DNA of 64,000 nt, taken from positions 1-64,000 of the forward strand of contig NZ_JNFG01000024.1 in assembly GCF_000729995.1 (NCBI RefSeq), in the 5' to 3' direction. The DNA is from Caballeronia sordidicola (GTDB lineage: Bacteria > Pseudomonadota > Gammaproteobacteria > Burkholderiales > Burkholderiaceae). This document shows, in pieces, positions 53,019 through 61,414 of the stretch. The notes beneath the pieces are model-generated. The model did not search any database and was not told where the DNA came from. It was given only the letters and a program-made list of their open reading frames with translations. Made by a program: the position numbers and the translations under genes. The stretch's first letter is position 1; each line of letters starts with the position of its first letter.

Positions 53019-54238
53019 AGAAGCTGAGTGTGATTTACGCGGGCTGGGGTGAGCGCTTCGAGCTCGGTCAACTGGCCGACAATGGCACCGACCTCCTGTT
53101 TGAATACTCCGGGCTCGCGCAGCAGCACGGCTTGAATTTGTCTCCACTCAAGATGCCGCTCGCAGCAACGACGTATGGAGACTTCCCTGCGCATCAACTG
53201 CGACTGCCCGGACTTGTGAGCGACTCCTTGCCGGACGGCTGGGGCATGCTCCTGGTGGACCGGTTGTTTCGGAAGCATGGGCGGGATCCCCGGCTCGTGT
53301 CTCCGTTGGACCGGTTGGCTTTCATCGGCGAAAAAGCGATGGGCGCGCTCGTCTTTGAACCCAATGACGGCGAAGTGCTGGTCCCGGAGGATGTTCAGCT
53401 GCTTACTCTCGCTCACGAAGTCCGCCAGGTGATAACGGATGACAGTGAGGCCCTCTTGCGCGAGCTCGCGCTGATGGGCGGTTCACCACACGGCGCGCGC
53501 CCCAAGGTATTGGTCAACTATGACCCGCATTCCGGCCGGATGTCGAACTCGGAGCAAGGACCAGGGACACCGTGGCTCGTAAAATTCCCGGCGCAGAACG
53601 ACCACAAGGAAGTCTGCGCGGTCGAGGCGATGTATGCGGCGATTGCTGTGGCCTGTGGACTTCGGATGCCCACCACCAATTACTTCGATCTCAGTCCTTC
53701 GCTGTCGGCGTTTGGCGTCGAACGGTTTGACCGCTCCAACGGGATGCGTGTGCCGATGCATACGGCAGCGGGTGCGACCCACTCCGACTTCCGCGTGCCG
53801 CAGATGGACTACATCGCGTTGCTGCGGCTAACGCAGTTCATGACGCGGGACGCGCGTGAAGTTCAGCAGGCATTTGACCGATGTGTGTTCAACGTCGTGT
53901 TCAACAACCGCGATGACCACGCAAAAAACTTCTCATTCGTGATGGGCGCAGACGGCCGCTGGCAGTTTTCACCCGCCTATGACCTGACGTTTAACGGGGG
54001 GCCGGGCGGGGAGCATCAGATGGACATTTGCGGCGAGGCAAGGGCGCCGGCGCGCGAGGACTTGATGAACCTCGCCAACAAGACCGGCGTTGTATCGCGT
54101 ATGGCATCGCAGAGCATCGAACGCATTGCCTCGGTTGCGTCAGGGTTCCGGCAATATGCCACGGGCTTTCCAATCACTGAGGAGACGCTCGACATGATGG
54201 AGCGCACCGTCAGGGCGAATCAGTCGCGGATGGCTTGA
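53015..54238 (+). CDS. hipA: HipA-like serine/threonine kinase toxin
   Basis: A 407-residue HipA-family kinase. The couple_hipA N-terminal domain (about 1-100) includes FEYSGLAQQHG. The P-loop-like GGSPHGARPKVLVNYD resembles the HipA autophosphorylation loop (SxxGA-type). Catalytic-loop NNRDDHAKNFSFVM and metal-binding SPAYDLTFNG are intact. HipA kinases phosphorylate glutamyl- or other aminoacyl-tRNA synthetases, triggering growth arrest. All key residues look present, so activity is plausible. The surrounding non-coding DNA is more AT-rich than its neighbours, hinting at acquisition. Confidence 0.9.
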   Translation: MKKLSVIYAGWGERFELGQLADNGTDLLFEYSGLAQQHGLNLSPLKMPLAATTYGDFPAHQLRLPGLVSDSLPDGWGMLLVDRLFRKHGRDPRLVSPLDRLAFIGEKAMGALVFEPNDGEVLVPEDVQLLTLAHEVRQVITDDSEALLRELALMGGSPHGARPKVLVNYDPHSGRMSNSEQGPGTPWLVKFPAQNDHKEVCAVEAMYAAIAVACGLRMPTTNYFDLSPSLSAFGVERFDRSNGMRVPMHTAAGATHSDFRVPQMDYIALLRLTQFMTRDAREVQQAFDRCVFNVVFNNRDDHAKNFSFVMGADGRWQFSPAYDLTFNGGPGGEHQMDICGEARAPAREDLMNLANKTGVVSRMASQSIERIASVASGFRQYATGFPITEETLDMMERTVRANQSRMA

Positions 54239-54380
54239 CTCTCCGCTTGACGAATGGCATATCAGCCCGCGCCTGCCGGCCAGACGAGCAAGTGCGCAAC
54301 CGCCCGGGCTAAGGAGGCCTGCGGCGGACCCGCATAATACGGGTTCATTTTCAGCCGGCGACAGACCAGGAGACTTCCCC

Positions 54381-55112
54381 ATGAGCACACGCGCGTTGTT
54401 TCGCGAAGACGCCTATTTGACGCGCTGCGAGGCGTCGATCACCGCTATCGACGAGCTCGGTATCCATCTCGATCAAACCGTGTTTTATCCGCTGGGCGGC
54501 GGTCAGGCAGGAGACGCCGGATCGCTGACGCTGGCGGACGGCACGCGCATTGAAATGGCCGATACCCGCAAGGCCAAGTTTGAAGGCGCGACCCCCGATG
54601 ACGCCGTCCATGTGCCCGCGCCGGATCAGGAAGCGCTGCTCGCAAAGCTGAAGGTGGGCGATCGGGTGACGGCCGAGATCGATTGGGAACGGCGCTACCG
54701 GCACATGCGGCTGCACACGGCGACGCATCTGGTGTGCGCGGCATTACCCTATCCCGTCGATGGCTGCAGCATCACCAGCGGTTATGCACGCATGGATTTC
54801 GCGACGGTCGAACCGATCGAGCGCGAGGAACTGGAAACGCGTTTGCGTGAGCTGATTGGCGGCGCGCATCCGGTGGCGACCGAGTGGATCACCGATCAGG
54901 AAATGGAAGAGCGTCCCGAGCTGGTCCGCACGATGAGCGTGAAGCCGCCGGCCGGCATGCGGCGCGTGCGTTTGCTGCGCATCGAGGGTATCGACTTGCA
55001 GCCGTGCGGCGGTACGCATGTGCGTAATACGAGCGAGATCGGTGAGCTTCGCATAGCGAAGGTGGAGAAGAAGAGTGCGCGCACGCGGCGTCTTGTAATC
55101 GAGTTCGCGTGA
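54381..55112 (+). CDS. AlaX-type alanyl-tRNA editing protein
   Basis: A 243-residue free-standing homologue of the AlaRS editing domain that deacylates Ser- or Gly-tRNA-Ala. Zinc-site motifs HTATHL and CGGTHV are intact. The N-terminal LDQTVFYPLGGGQAGDAG is the AlaX-specific segment. AGGAG precedes the ATG by 7 bases. The stop overlaps the DUF924 gene by 4 bases. It complements the cis-editing of AlaS at 167-2791. Confidence 0.93.
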   Translation: MSTRALFREDAYLTRCEASITAIDELGIHLDQTVFYPLGGGQAGDAGSLTLADGTRIEMADTRKAKFEGATPDDAVHVPAPDQEALLAKLKVGDRVTAEIDWERRYRHMRLHTATHLVCAALPYPVDGCSITSGYARMDFATVEPIEREELETRLRELIGGAHPVATEWITDQEMEERPELVRTMSVKPPAGMRRVRLLRIEGIDLQPCGGTHVRNTSEIGELRIAKVEKKSARTRRLVIEFA

Positions 55113-55702
55113 TGCTCGACGCACGCGCTCAAGCGGTGCTCGACGCATGGTTCGGTGCGCCGGATTCAGCGGAATTCGGCCACGCACGCAAGGTCTGGTT
55201 CAAGAAGGACGCCAGGTTCGACGCCATGCTTCACGAGCGCTTCGGTACCTTGCTCGGGGAGGCATTGGCAGGCCGGCTTGCATCGTGGTCCGAAACACCG
55301 CTTGGTGCGCTGGCGTTGATCGTGCTGCTCGACCAGTTCACGCGCAATTGCTTTCGCGATACACCGCGAGCATTCGCCGGTGACAAGGAAGCGTTAAAGC
55401 TGGCGCGTACGCTGGTCGATACACGCGACGAACTCACGTTGCCGACCATTCATCATCGCGTGTTTGTGTACATGCCGTTCGAGCACGACGAGACGCTGGC
55501 AAGCCAGCATGAATCCGTGCGTCTACATCAAACGCTCTTCGATGAAACCGGCGACAAGGACATTGAAGATCGGCTGAAATACGCGCATAGCCATGCTGAA
55601 GTGATCGAGCGTCTTGGCCGCTTTCCGCATCGCAACGTGATCCTTGGCCGCGAGTCGACGGAAGAAGAACGCGCGTGGCTCAAGAAGAAGGGCGGCTTTT
55701 AA
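55109..55702 (+). CDS. DUF924 family protein
   Basis: A 197-residue all-helical protein. The family pattern is clear: VLDAWFG, WFKKDARFDAMLHERFG, ALIVLLDQFTRNCFRDTPRA and FPHRNVILGRESTEEERAWL. DUF924 has a TPR-like helical fold and no settled function. It is translationally coupled to AlaX and lies 12 bases from the convergent SDR gene. Confidence 0.92.
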   Translation: MMLDARAQAVLDAWFGAPDSAEFGHARKVWFKKDARFDAMLHERFGTLLGEALAGRLASWSETPLGALALIVLLDQFTRNCFRDTPRAFAGDKEALKLARTLVDTRDELTLPTIHHRVFVYMPFEHDETLASQHESVRLHQTLFDETGDKDIEDRLKYAHSHAEVIERLGRFPHRNVILGRESTEEERAWLKKKGGF

Positions 55703-55714
55703 GGTTCCAACGTT

Positions 55715-56461
55715 TTAACGTCCGCCCGCCACGTCGAGCAATGCGCCAGTCACATACGACGAAGCATCCGACAACAGCCAAACAATCGATTCCGCGACTT
55801 CTTCCGCCGTACCGGGCCGTCCCAGCGGCGTGAGCGCGCCCAATTGCGCTGCCCGATCGGGCGCGCCGCCGCTTGCGTGAATCTCGGTATCGATCAAACC
55901 TGGCCGCACGGCATTCACGCGCACGCCTTCCGGACCGAGTTCTTTCGCGAGGCCGATCGTCAAGGTATCGACGGCGCCTTTCGAACCCGCGTAATCCAGG
56001 TACTCGTTCGGTGACCCGAGCCGCGCTGCCGCCGACGATATATTGACAATCGACCCGCCCCGTCCTCCACGTTTCGTCGACATACGCCGCGCCGCTTCAC
56101 GCGCGCAGAGATACGCGCCGAGCACGTTGGTATCGAAGACGCGTTTCATGCGCGCGACGTCCATGTCGGCTAGCGCCGAAGCGGGCGCGACAATGCCCGC
56201 GTTGTTCACGAAACCATCAATCGGACCGAACGCACGCACCGTTGCATCGAATAGGGCAATCACGTCGGCTTCTTCGCAGACATCACCCTGGATCGCGACC
56301 GCTCGGCCACCGGCGGCTTCCACACGTGCAACGGTTTCATCGGCGGCGCTGCGGTTGGTCGCGTAATTCACGCCGATCGACCAGCCACGTGCCGCGCACA
56401 GTAACGCGGCGGCACGGCCGATGCCGCGGCTGCCGCCAGTGATCAACACTACCTTCGACAT
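55715..56461 (-). CDS. short-chain dehydrogenase/reductase
   Basis: A 248-residue classical SDR. The cofactor loop is TGGSRGIGRAAALL, followed by NNAGIVAPAS, the catalytic serine in IVNISSAAARLG and the YxxxK pair in YLDYAGSKGAVD. The family prefers NAD(H) or NADP(H) and acts on sugars, steroids or 3-oxoacyl groups. The substrate is not evident. It follows the LOG-family gene by 31 bases. Confidence 0.92.
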   Translation of the reverse strand: MSKVVLITGGSRGIGRAAALLCAARGWSIGVNYATNRSAADETVARVEAAGGRAVAIQGDVCEEADVIALFDATVRAFGPIDGFVNNAGIVAPASALADMDVARMKRVFDTNVLGAYLCAREAARRMSTKRGGRGGSIVNISSAAARLGSPNEYLDYAGSKGAVDTLTIGLAKELGPEGVRVNAVRPGLIDTEIHASGGAPDRAAQLGALTPLGRPGTAEEVAESIVWLLSDASSYVTGALLDVAGGR

Positions 56462-56492
56462 CGTCAGGTTCTCCGCTTAGTCAGTTGATGCA

Positions 56493-57077
56493 TCAAACAG
56501 CGTCGCGTTTCTCAGGCCAGCGGTCAACCAGCGGCGGTTGATACGCCTTAAGCGATTCGATCAGCTTCACGGGATCGGCGTTGACTTGCAGCATATCGAG
56601 GTACGGCGCGCGCATGAATCCTTCTTCCACCGTATGGCGCAGCATGGCGAGCAGCGGATCGTAATACCCATCCACGTTCAGCAACGCGACCGGCTTCTCG
56701 TGATACTTGAGCTGGGCCCACGTGTAGGTCTCGAACAGCTCTTCGAACGTGCCGACGCCGCCAGGCATCGATACAAACGCATCCGAGAGATCGGCCATTT
56801 TCTTCTTGCGCTGATGCATGTCGGGCACGACATAGAGTTCCGTCAGACTCTTATGGCCGACTTCCTTGTTCATCAGCAATTCGGGGATCACGCCGATCGC
56901 GCGGCCACCGAGCGCCAAGACTTCATCGGCGATGATGCCCATCAACCCCACGCTCCCGCCGCCGTAGACCAGCGCGAGATCCGCTTCCACCAACGCGCGG
57001 CCGAACGCTTTTGCTGCTTCGGCATAGACCGGTCTTGCTCCATTGGCGGAGCCGCAATATACGCAGACTGCTTTCAT
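56493..57077 (-). CDS. LOG-family nucleoside 5'-monophosphate phosphoribohydrolase
   Basis: A 194-residue Rossmann-like protein of the TIGR00730 family. Signature PGGVGTFEELFETYTWAQL holds the PGGxGTxxE catalytic motif, with VYGGGSVGLMG for the phosphoribosyl group. Members cleave AMP or cytokinin riboside monophosphates. It starts at the last base of the TetR stop codon (TAATG arrangement), so the two are co-translated. Confidence 0.92.
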   Translation of the reverse strand: MKAVCVYCGSANGARPVYAEAAKAFGRALVEADLALVYGGGSVGLMGIIADEVLALGGRAIGVIPELLMNKEVGHKSLTELYVVPDMHQRKKKMADLSDAFVSMPGGVGTFEELFETYTWAQLKYHEKPVALLNVDGYYDPLLAMLRHTVEEGFMRAPYLDMLQVNADPVKLIESLKAYQPPLVDRWPEKRDAV

Positions 57078-57793
57078 TAAATAGGTTCCTTAGGGGCGCC
57101 GTCTTCCTTCGGCGCGCGGTAATCGGCAAAGACGCGTTCCGGCATTTTCCCCGATACGAGGTCGTCGAAAATCTGCCGTGATCGCCCGCGCAGATACGGC
57201 GCCATCATCGAGATGATTTGCAGGCTCGCTTGATGCAATTCCGAGCGGATCGTTTCCTGCTCGTTGTATTTGCGCGGGTTCATGACGAACTGGTACGACA
57301 ACCAGTACGTGGCGATCACGCCCATGTTAGTCGCGATCACCTTGATTTCCGCGGGTGTCGCGACCATTTCGTGATCGGCTACAAGGGCGTCGCACAGTTG
57401 CTGGGCGAAGTTGACCTTGTGGGTGATGATCTGTTTGAAATGCGTTTCCAGCGTGCGGTTGCGCGCGAGCAGATCGTTCAGGTCGCGATACAAAAACCGG
57501 TACTGCCACAGGAAATCCGCCATGTACTGCAGGTAGGACCACATCTCGTCAATGGTCGGACGATGGTCTTCGGGAAAGCGCAGCCGCTTTTCGATCAGCT
57601 GTTCGAACTGGGCGAAAATGCTGTTGATGATGTCGTCTTTGTTGCGGAAATGGTAGTACAGGTTACCTGGACTGATTTCCATCTCTTCGGCGATGGTGGT
57701 CGTCGTGACGTTCGGTTCCCCGATATCGTTGAACAGCTTCAGCGATAGTTCGAGAATCCGTTCACGGGTGCGGCGGGGAGGTTTGGCTTCCAT
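57077..57793 (-). CDS. TetR/AcrR-family transcriptional regulator
   Basis: A 238-residue repressor. The N-terminal DNA-binding domain (about residues 8-55) includes RILELSLKLFNDIGEPNVTT and EMEISPGNLYYHFRNKDDII. The larger-than-usual C-terminal ligand domain (about 70-225) is rich in aromatic residues. It is translated with the LOG-family gene and probably governs this three-gene operon. Confidence 0.93.
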   Translation of the reverse strand: MEAKPPRRTRERILELSLKLFNDIGEPNVTTTTIAEEMEISPGNLYYHFRNKDDIINSIFAQFEQLIEKRLRFPEDHRPTIDEMWSYLQYMADFLWQYRFLYRDLNDLLARNRTLETHFKQIITHKVNFAQQLCDALVADHEMVATPAEIKVIATNMGVIATYWLSYQFVMNPRKYNEQETIRSELHQASLQIISMMAPYLRGRSRQIFDDLVSGKMPERVFADYRAPKEDGAPKEPI

Positions 57794-58039
57794 GTCGTCC
57801 GGACCTGGTTGACCGGCTCCGGGTGAGGGCGGCCCGGTGGGGCCTGCGTGACGGTCGGAATGCGGCCTGAATGCAGCCTGATTGACGGCGTCACGAACCC
57901 GGAATCGGTGGGTATCTTGGATATTGGGACGATTATAAACGGCTGAGAGGGGGCCGGGTCTGCGCGGGGGTGCCGGCCGGCCGCCGCGGCGCGCTTCGCG
58001 GATCGCTTATGTGAGTTCAAGCGCGAGTGCTGCGTGAGT

Positions 58040-58083
58040 GCAGGGTGAGCGCAGGGTGAACGCAGGGTGAACGCAGGGTGAAA
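58040..58083. repeat. four 11-bp tandem repeats
   Basis: GCAGGGTGAAC is repeated four times in a row with one change in the first and last copies. It lies just after the dgkA stop in the gap before the TetR gene's promoter side. Confidence 0.88.
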
Positions 58084-58093
58084 CTAAGCGCGT

Positions 58094-58630
58094 TTAAAAC
58101 AGCATCAACGCCCAGCGCCACAGCAGCGGGCCGACTATCAAGCCCCATGTCAGCACGCACACGAGCAGGGCGACCATGACCGCCGCGCTGCCGAAATCCT
58201 TCGCCCGTTTGGACAGTTCGTGCCGCTCCAGTGAAATGCGGTCTATCGCCGCTTCCACGCTCGAGTTGAGCAATTCCACCATCAGCACCAGCAGCACGGA
58301 CGCCAGCAGCGCCGCCCGCTCCACCGGCGAGACCGGCACGAAGATGCCGCACGGCACCAGGATGGCGGCGAGCGTCAGCTCCTGGCGAAACGCGCTTTCT
58401 TCGCGAATCGCCACGCGAAAGCCGTTCAGCGAGTTTTTCATCGCGTGCCAGGCGCGGGTCAGGCCGCGGTTGCCCTTGTAGGGATTGAACGGCAACGGAG
58501 CGAGGGGATCATCGGCGCTCAAGGGTTCGCTCGGATGCGGCGTGGCCTCGATGTCGTCGTCTTCGTTGCTGAAGGGTTCCCGGTGTATCAAGAGCAGGGA
58601 TTTCGCTTGCACTGAAGGTTTGGCTTTCAC
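58094..58630 (-). CDS. dgkA: diacylglycerol kinase, prokaryotic type
   Basis: The conserved DgkA core (from FNPYKGNRGLTRAWHAMKNS, then three membrane helices with ELLNSSVEAAIDRIS and the catalytic-region glutamates) spans about 58094-58490. It phosphorylates diacylglycerol at the inner membrane. The start is uncertain: TTG at 58522 gives a family-length protein, GTG at 58630 adds an acidic head with coding-like third positions, and ATG at 58801 has a good ribosome binding site (GAGGAAGGG) but poor coding bias. I chose 58630 as a compromise. It lies downstream of a glycosyltransferase and a PlcP-like phosphoesterase. Confidence 0.8.
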   Translation of the reverse strand: MKAKPSVQAKSLLLIHREPFSNEDDDIEATPHPSEPLSADDPLAPLPFNPYKGNRGLTRAWHAMKNSLNGFRVAIREESAFRQELTLAAILVPCGIFVPVSPVERAALLASVLLVLMVELLNSSVEAAIDRISLERHELSKRAKDFGSAAVMVALLVCVLTWGLIVGPLLWRWALMLF

Positions 58631-58870
58631 ATTGCGCTTCTTTGAAACTTGCTGTGATTGGTCTGACGCACGCCGCGAGTCGCGAGTTGCGGTCGTAGCC
58701 ACTCCGCTGTGCGGAGCGACTTCTCGCGCGTCCGCTGTGCAGAAGTCAGCAAAGACGAGTCCGCCGGCGACATGTTGCAGTTGCGGGCGGCCACATCGCA
58801 TTGTTCCCTTCCTCGGCCGGTGGGTCTCGAACCGCACAGCGCGCTTTGACTCCCGCTACGTTACGCCGGG

Positions 58871-58900
58871 AGCAACGCCGCGTTCAATCGCGCCGTTGCT
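58871..58900 (-). terminator. hairpin downstream of the glycosyltransferase gene
   Basis: A 12-bp stem with one mismatch (58871-58882 with 58889-58900) and a 6-base loop starts about 15 bases after the glycosyltransferase stop. No T run follows, so termination may be partial and dgkA could still be read through. Confidence 0.45.
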
Positions 58901-58915
58901 CTCGCGAGTGCCAGA

Positions 58916-59947
58916 TTACGCCGTTGCTTGCTTTTGCGTCGCACCGCGCGTCGCGAGCGGCTTCAAATTCGCCGCGAATTGCTCCGATGCCGCGCGCCAC
59001 GAGAACTTCTCCGCCCACGCACGGGCATCGGCGCGTTGAATCTTCAGCGCCCGCAAACACGCTTCGCGCAGGTCTTCGTCGAGCGCGCCCGGGCCATCGG
59101 TGCCGAGCACATCGATCGGACCCGTCACCGGATACGCCGCGACCGGCGTGCCGCATGCCATGGCTTCGAGGAGCACCAGGCCGAAGGTATCGGTGCGGCT
59201 TGGGAACACGAATACATCGGCGGCCGCGTAGACCTTCGCCAGTTCCGCTTGCGACAACACGCCAAGATAGTTCGCGTTCGGATAGCGCGATTTCAGTTCG
59301 GCAAGCGCCGGTCCTTCGCCCGCGACCCACTTCGATCCCGGCAGATCGAGCTTCAAAAAAGCCTCGACGTTCTTCTCGACCGCCACGCGTCCGACATACA
59401 GAAAAATCGGCCGCGTCGTGTTCAAAACCTTCGAATCCATCGGTTGAAAGATATCCAGATCCACGCCGCGTGTCCACAAGACCACGTTCGTAAAACCGAA
59501 CTTTTCGAGGTCATTTTTAACCACCGGCGTGGGCGCCATCACCGCTTGCGAAGGCTTGTGGAACCAGTGCAAAAACTTGTAGGTTGCGGCGATCGGAATA
59601 TGAAACCGTGCCTGCACGTATTCAGGAAAGCGCGTGTGATACGCGGTCGTGAACGGCAGTTTGTTGCGTATGGCGAACGAGCGCGCGGCCATGCCGAGCG
59701 GACCTTCCGTTGCGATATGCAGCGCGTCCGGCGCGAACTCCTCTATGCGTTGCGCGACGCGGCGGCGCGGCAGCAGCGACAGGCGAATCTCGGGATATGT
59801 CGGGCACGCGATGGTCCTGAACTCGAGCGGCGTCAGCAATTCCACGCGATGTCCCAGCGCAGTCAGTTCGCGGCTGGTGCTTTTCAATGTGCGCACGACG
59901 CCGTTGACTTGCGGTTCCCATGCGTCGGTAACGATCATGATTTTCAT
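58916..59947 (-). CDS. GT4-family glycosyltransferase, probable diacylglycerol glycosyltransferase (Agt-like)
   Basis: A 343-residue GT-B fold enzyme. The start MIVTDAWEPQVNGVVRTLKS, the acceptor-side TAYHTRFPEYVQARF, and the donor-side EX7E-like FGLVLLEAMACGTPVAAYPV match the GT4 group that includes lipid glycosyltransferases such as Agt and mannosyltransferases. Adjacent to a PlcP-like gene preceded by a Pho box, it most likely glycosylates diacylglycerol to make a phosphorus-free membrane lipid. A role in another glycolipid or glycan remains possible. Confidence 0.87.
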   Translation of the reverse strand: MKIMIVTDAWEPQVNGVVRTLKSTSRELTALGHRVELLTPLEFRTIACPTYPEIRLSLLPRRRVAQRIEEFAPDALHIATEGPLGMAARSFAIRNKLPFTTAYHTRFPEYVQARFHIPIAATYKFLHWFHKPSQAVMAPTPVVKNDLEKFGFTNVVLWTRGVDLDIFQPMDSKVLNTTRPIFLYVGRVAVEKNVEAFLKLDLPGSKWVAGEGPALAELKSRYPNANYLGVLSQAELAKVYAAADVFVFPSRTDTFGLVLLEAMACGTPVAAYPVTGPIDVLGTDGPGALDEDLREACLRALKIQRADARAWAEKFSWRAASEQFAANLKPLATRGATQKQATA

Positions 59948-60021
59948 TCGATGGCCTCAGTAAGTGAAAGCGCTCAGGACGTTGCTCGGGCAAACGCTCA
60001 TGCAGTCGCTCAAGCAGATGA

Positions 60022-60972
60022 TCAGGCAGTTGCCCCGGCCTTTTGCGAATGGAGTTCAGGGGAGCGCAGGACGGTCCAGTAGATGATCTTCAACTCACCT
60101 TCAAACGTCTCGACAAGCGCCGACAGGCTCTCGACCCAGTCACCGTCGTTGCAGTACAGGACACCGTCGATATCGCGGATCTCCGCTTTATGGATGTGGC
60201 CGCACACAACGCCGTCGCAGCCGCGGCGGCGCGCTTCATCGGTCATCACGTGCTCGAACTTCGAGATGAAATTCACCGCGTTCTTGACCTGGTGCTTGAG
60301 GTATTGCGAGAGCGACCAGTAGTTCAGGCCGAAGCGGCTGCGCACCCGGTTGAACCAGCGGTTGAGCAGCAGGATCAGTGTGTAGAGCGTATCGCCGAGA
60401 TAAGCGAGCCACTTGGCGTGCTGGATGACGCCGTCGAAGAGGTCGCCATGCACGATCCACAGGCGCTTGCCCGCGAGCGTGGTGTGGAAGGCTTCGTTGC
60501 GTACGTGGATGTCGCCGAAAGCCAGGTCGCAGAACTGTCGGGCGGCTTCGTCGTGATTGCCCGGAATGTAGACCACTTGCGTGCCTTTGCGGGCTTTGCG
60601 CAGCACTTTCTGAATCACGTCGTTGTGCGCTTGCGGCCAGAACCAGCCTTTGCGCAGTTGCCATCCATCGATGATGTCGCCGACCAGGTACAAATACTCG
60701 GAATCGTTATGGCGGAGAAAGTCGAGGAGATAGTTCGCCTGACAGCCACCGGAGCCGAGATGGATATCGGACAGCCAGATGGTGCGGTAGCGATGGTCGG
60801 CGGGGTCGTCGTCGGAACGAGAAGGGGGCTCGGAAATGCTCTGGGGAGTGAGGCTGGCGCTGGTGGCGTCAGGTGGATGGGACGGTGGCGCGACGTCGTT
60901 GCGGAACGCGATGGCTTCGGCATCGCGGAGGGTAATGCCTAGGAGGTGACTCGCAGACGATTTAGTGGCCAT
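60022..60972 (-). CDS. plcP: PlcP-like metallophosphoesterase (phospholipase C type)
   Basis: A 316-residue calcineurin-type phosphoesterase. Metal-binding motifs are SDIHLG, GDIIDGWQL, GNHDE, HGDLFD and GHIHKA. The segments GCQANYLLDFLRHND, FWPQAHNDVIQKVLRKARKG and YWSLSQYLKHQVKNAVNF match the rhizobial PlcP group, which releases diacylglycerol from phospholipids during phosphate starvation. Many databases label it UDP-2,3-diacylglucosamine hydrolase-like (LpxH). The ATG at 60972 is preferred over 61011, which would lie against the Pho box. The glycosyltransferase gene follows 74 bases downstream. Confidence 0.87.
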   Translation of the reverse strand: MATKSSASHLLGITLRDAEAIAFRNDVAPPSHPPDATSASLTPQSISEPPSRSDDDPADHRYRTIWLSDIHLGSGGCQANYLLDFLRHNDSEYLYLVGDIIDGWQLRKGWFWPQAHNDVIQKVLRKARKGTQVVYIPGNHDEAARQFCDLAFGDIHVRNEAFHTTLAGKRLWIVHGDLFDGVIQHAKWLAYLGDTLYTLILLLNRWFNRVRSRFGLNYWSLSQYLKHQVKNAVNFISKFEHVMTDEARRRGCDGVVCGHIHKAEIRDIDGVLYCNDGDWVESLSALVETFEGELKIIYWTVLRSPELHSQKAGATA

Positions 60973-61414
60973 GGGCACGCGCAACGGGTTGCAGTGCGGC
61001 CATTGCGCCATGCTCGCGTGACGGAGCCATGACAGTCACGAAAACTTCTTATTACTAAGGGTTGCGATGGAAGTGGAGAGCGTGCTGCGAGGAAGGAAAA
61101 ATGCCGCGAATTGCGGCTCTTCGATGTGTTTTGCAAGACAGGTATCGATCCAGCCCGGTTGGCTTTGAGGACGCTTACACCGCATTACGCCGAGCGATGT
61201 TGCTGCGCGATCAGGTTCGCTCAGTCGGAAATTCCCCGACGGATATCGTTGCTGCAGAGCCACGACCGCGCGAAAACTGTCACGACTTTTGACACACGAC
61301 AACATGCACGAGTCGCCGATGACCGGATGCGATACACCGCTGCAAGTACCCGAGCCACTCTGAATCCTCATCGTGTTGGCATAGCCTATACTTTCAAATT
61401 TGCGATGGAATCCT
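60973..61414. other. divergent intergenic region plcP / methyltransferase
   Basis: No gene is supported. It contains the Pho box on the plcP side. A TATACT at 61387-61392 is a possible -10 for the methyltransferase gene. Confidence 0.5.
61018..61035 (-). promoter_or_regulatory. Pho box upstream of plcP
   Basis: Read on the minus strand, CTGTCAT-GGCT-CCGTCAC matches the PhoB consensus of two CTGTCAT/C direct repeats separated by 4 bases (7/7 and 6/7). It lies 46 bases upstream of the ATG at 60972, where PhoB would replace a -35 element, and predicts induction by phosphate limitation. Confidence 0.75.

Noticed and set aside
52453..54240. mobile element or genomic island around hipBA
   Set aside because: There is no integrase, transposase, tRNA attachment site or flanking direct repeat; only a local AT-rich shift suggests transfer.
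58670..58760. hairpins such as CTCCGC-ACA-GCGGAG as a structured RNA
   Set aside because: They are short, GC-driven, and match no RNA class I know; they may simply be part of the region between the glycosyltransferase gene and dgkA.
61277..61294. second Pho-box-like element CTGTCAC-GACT-TTTGACA on the plus strand
   Set aside because: Only the first half matches the PhoB consensus; the second half matches poorly, and no promoter aligns with it.
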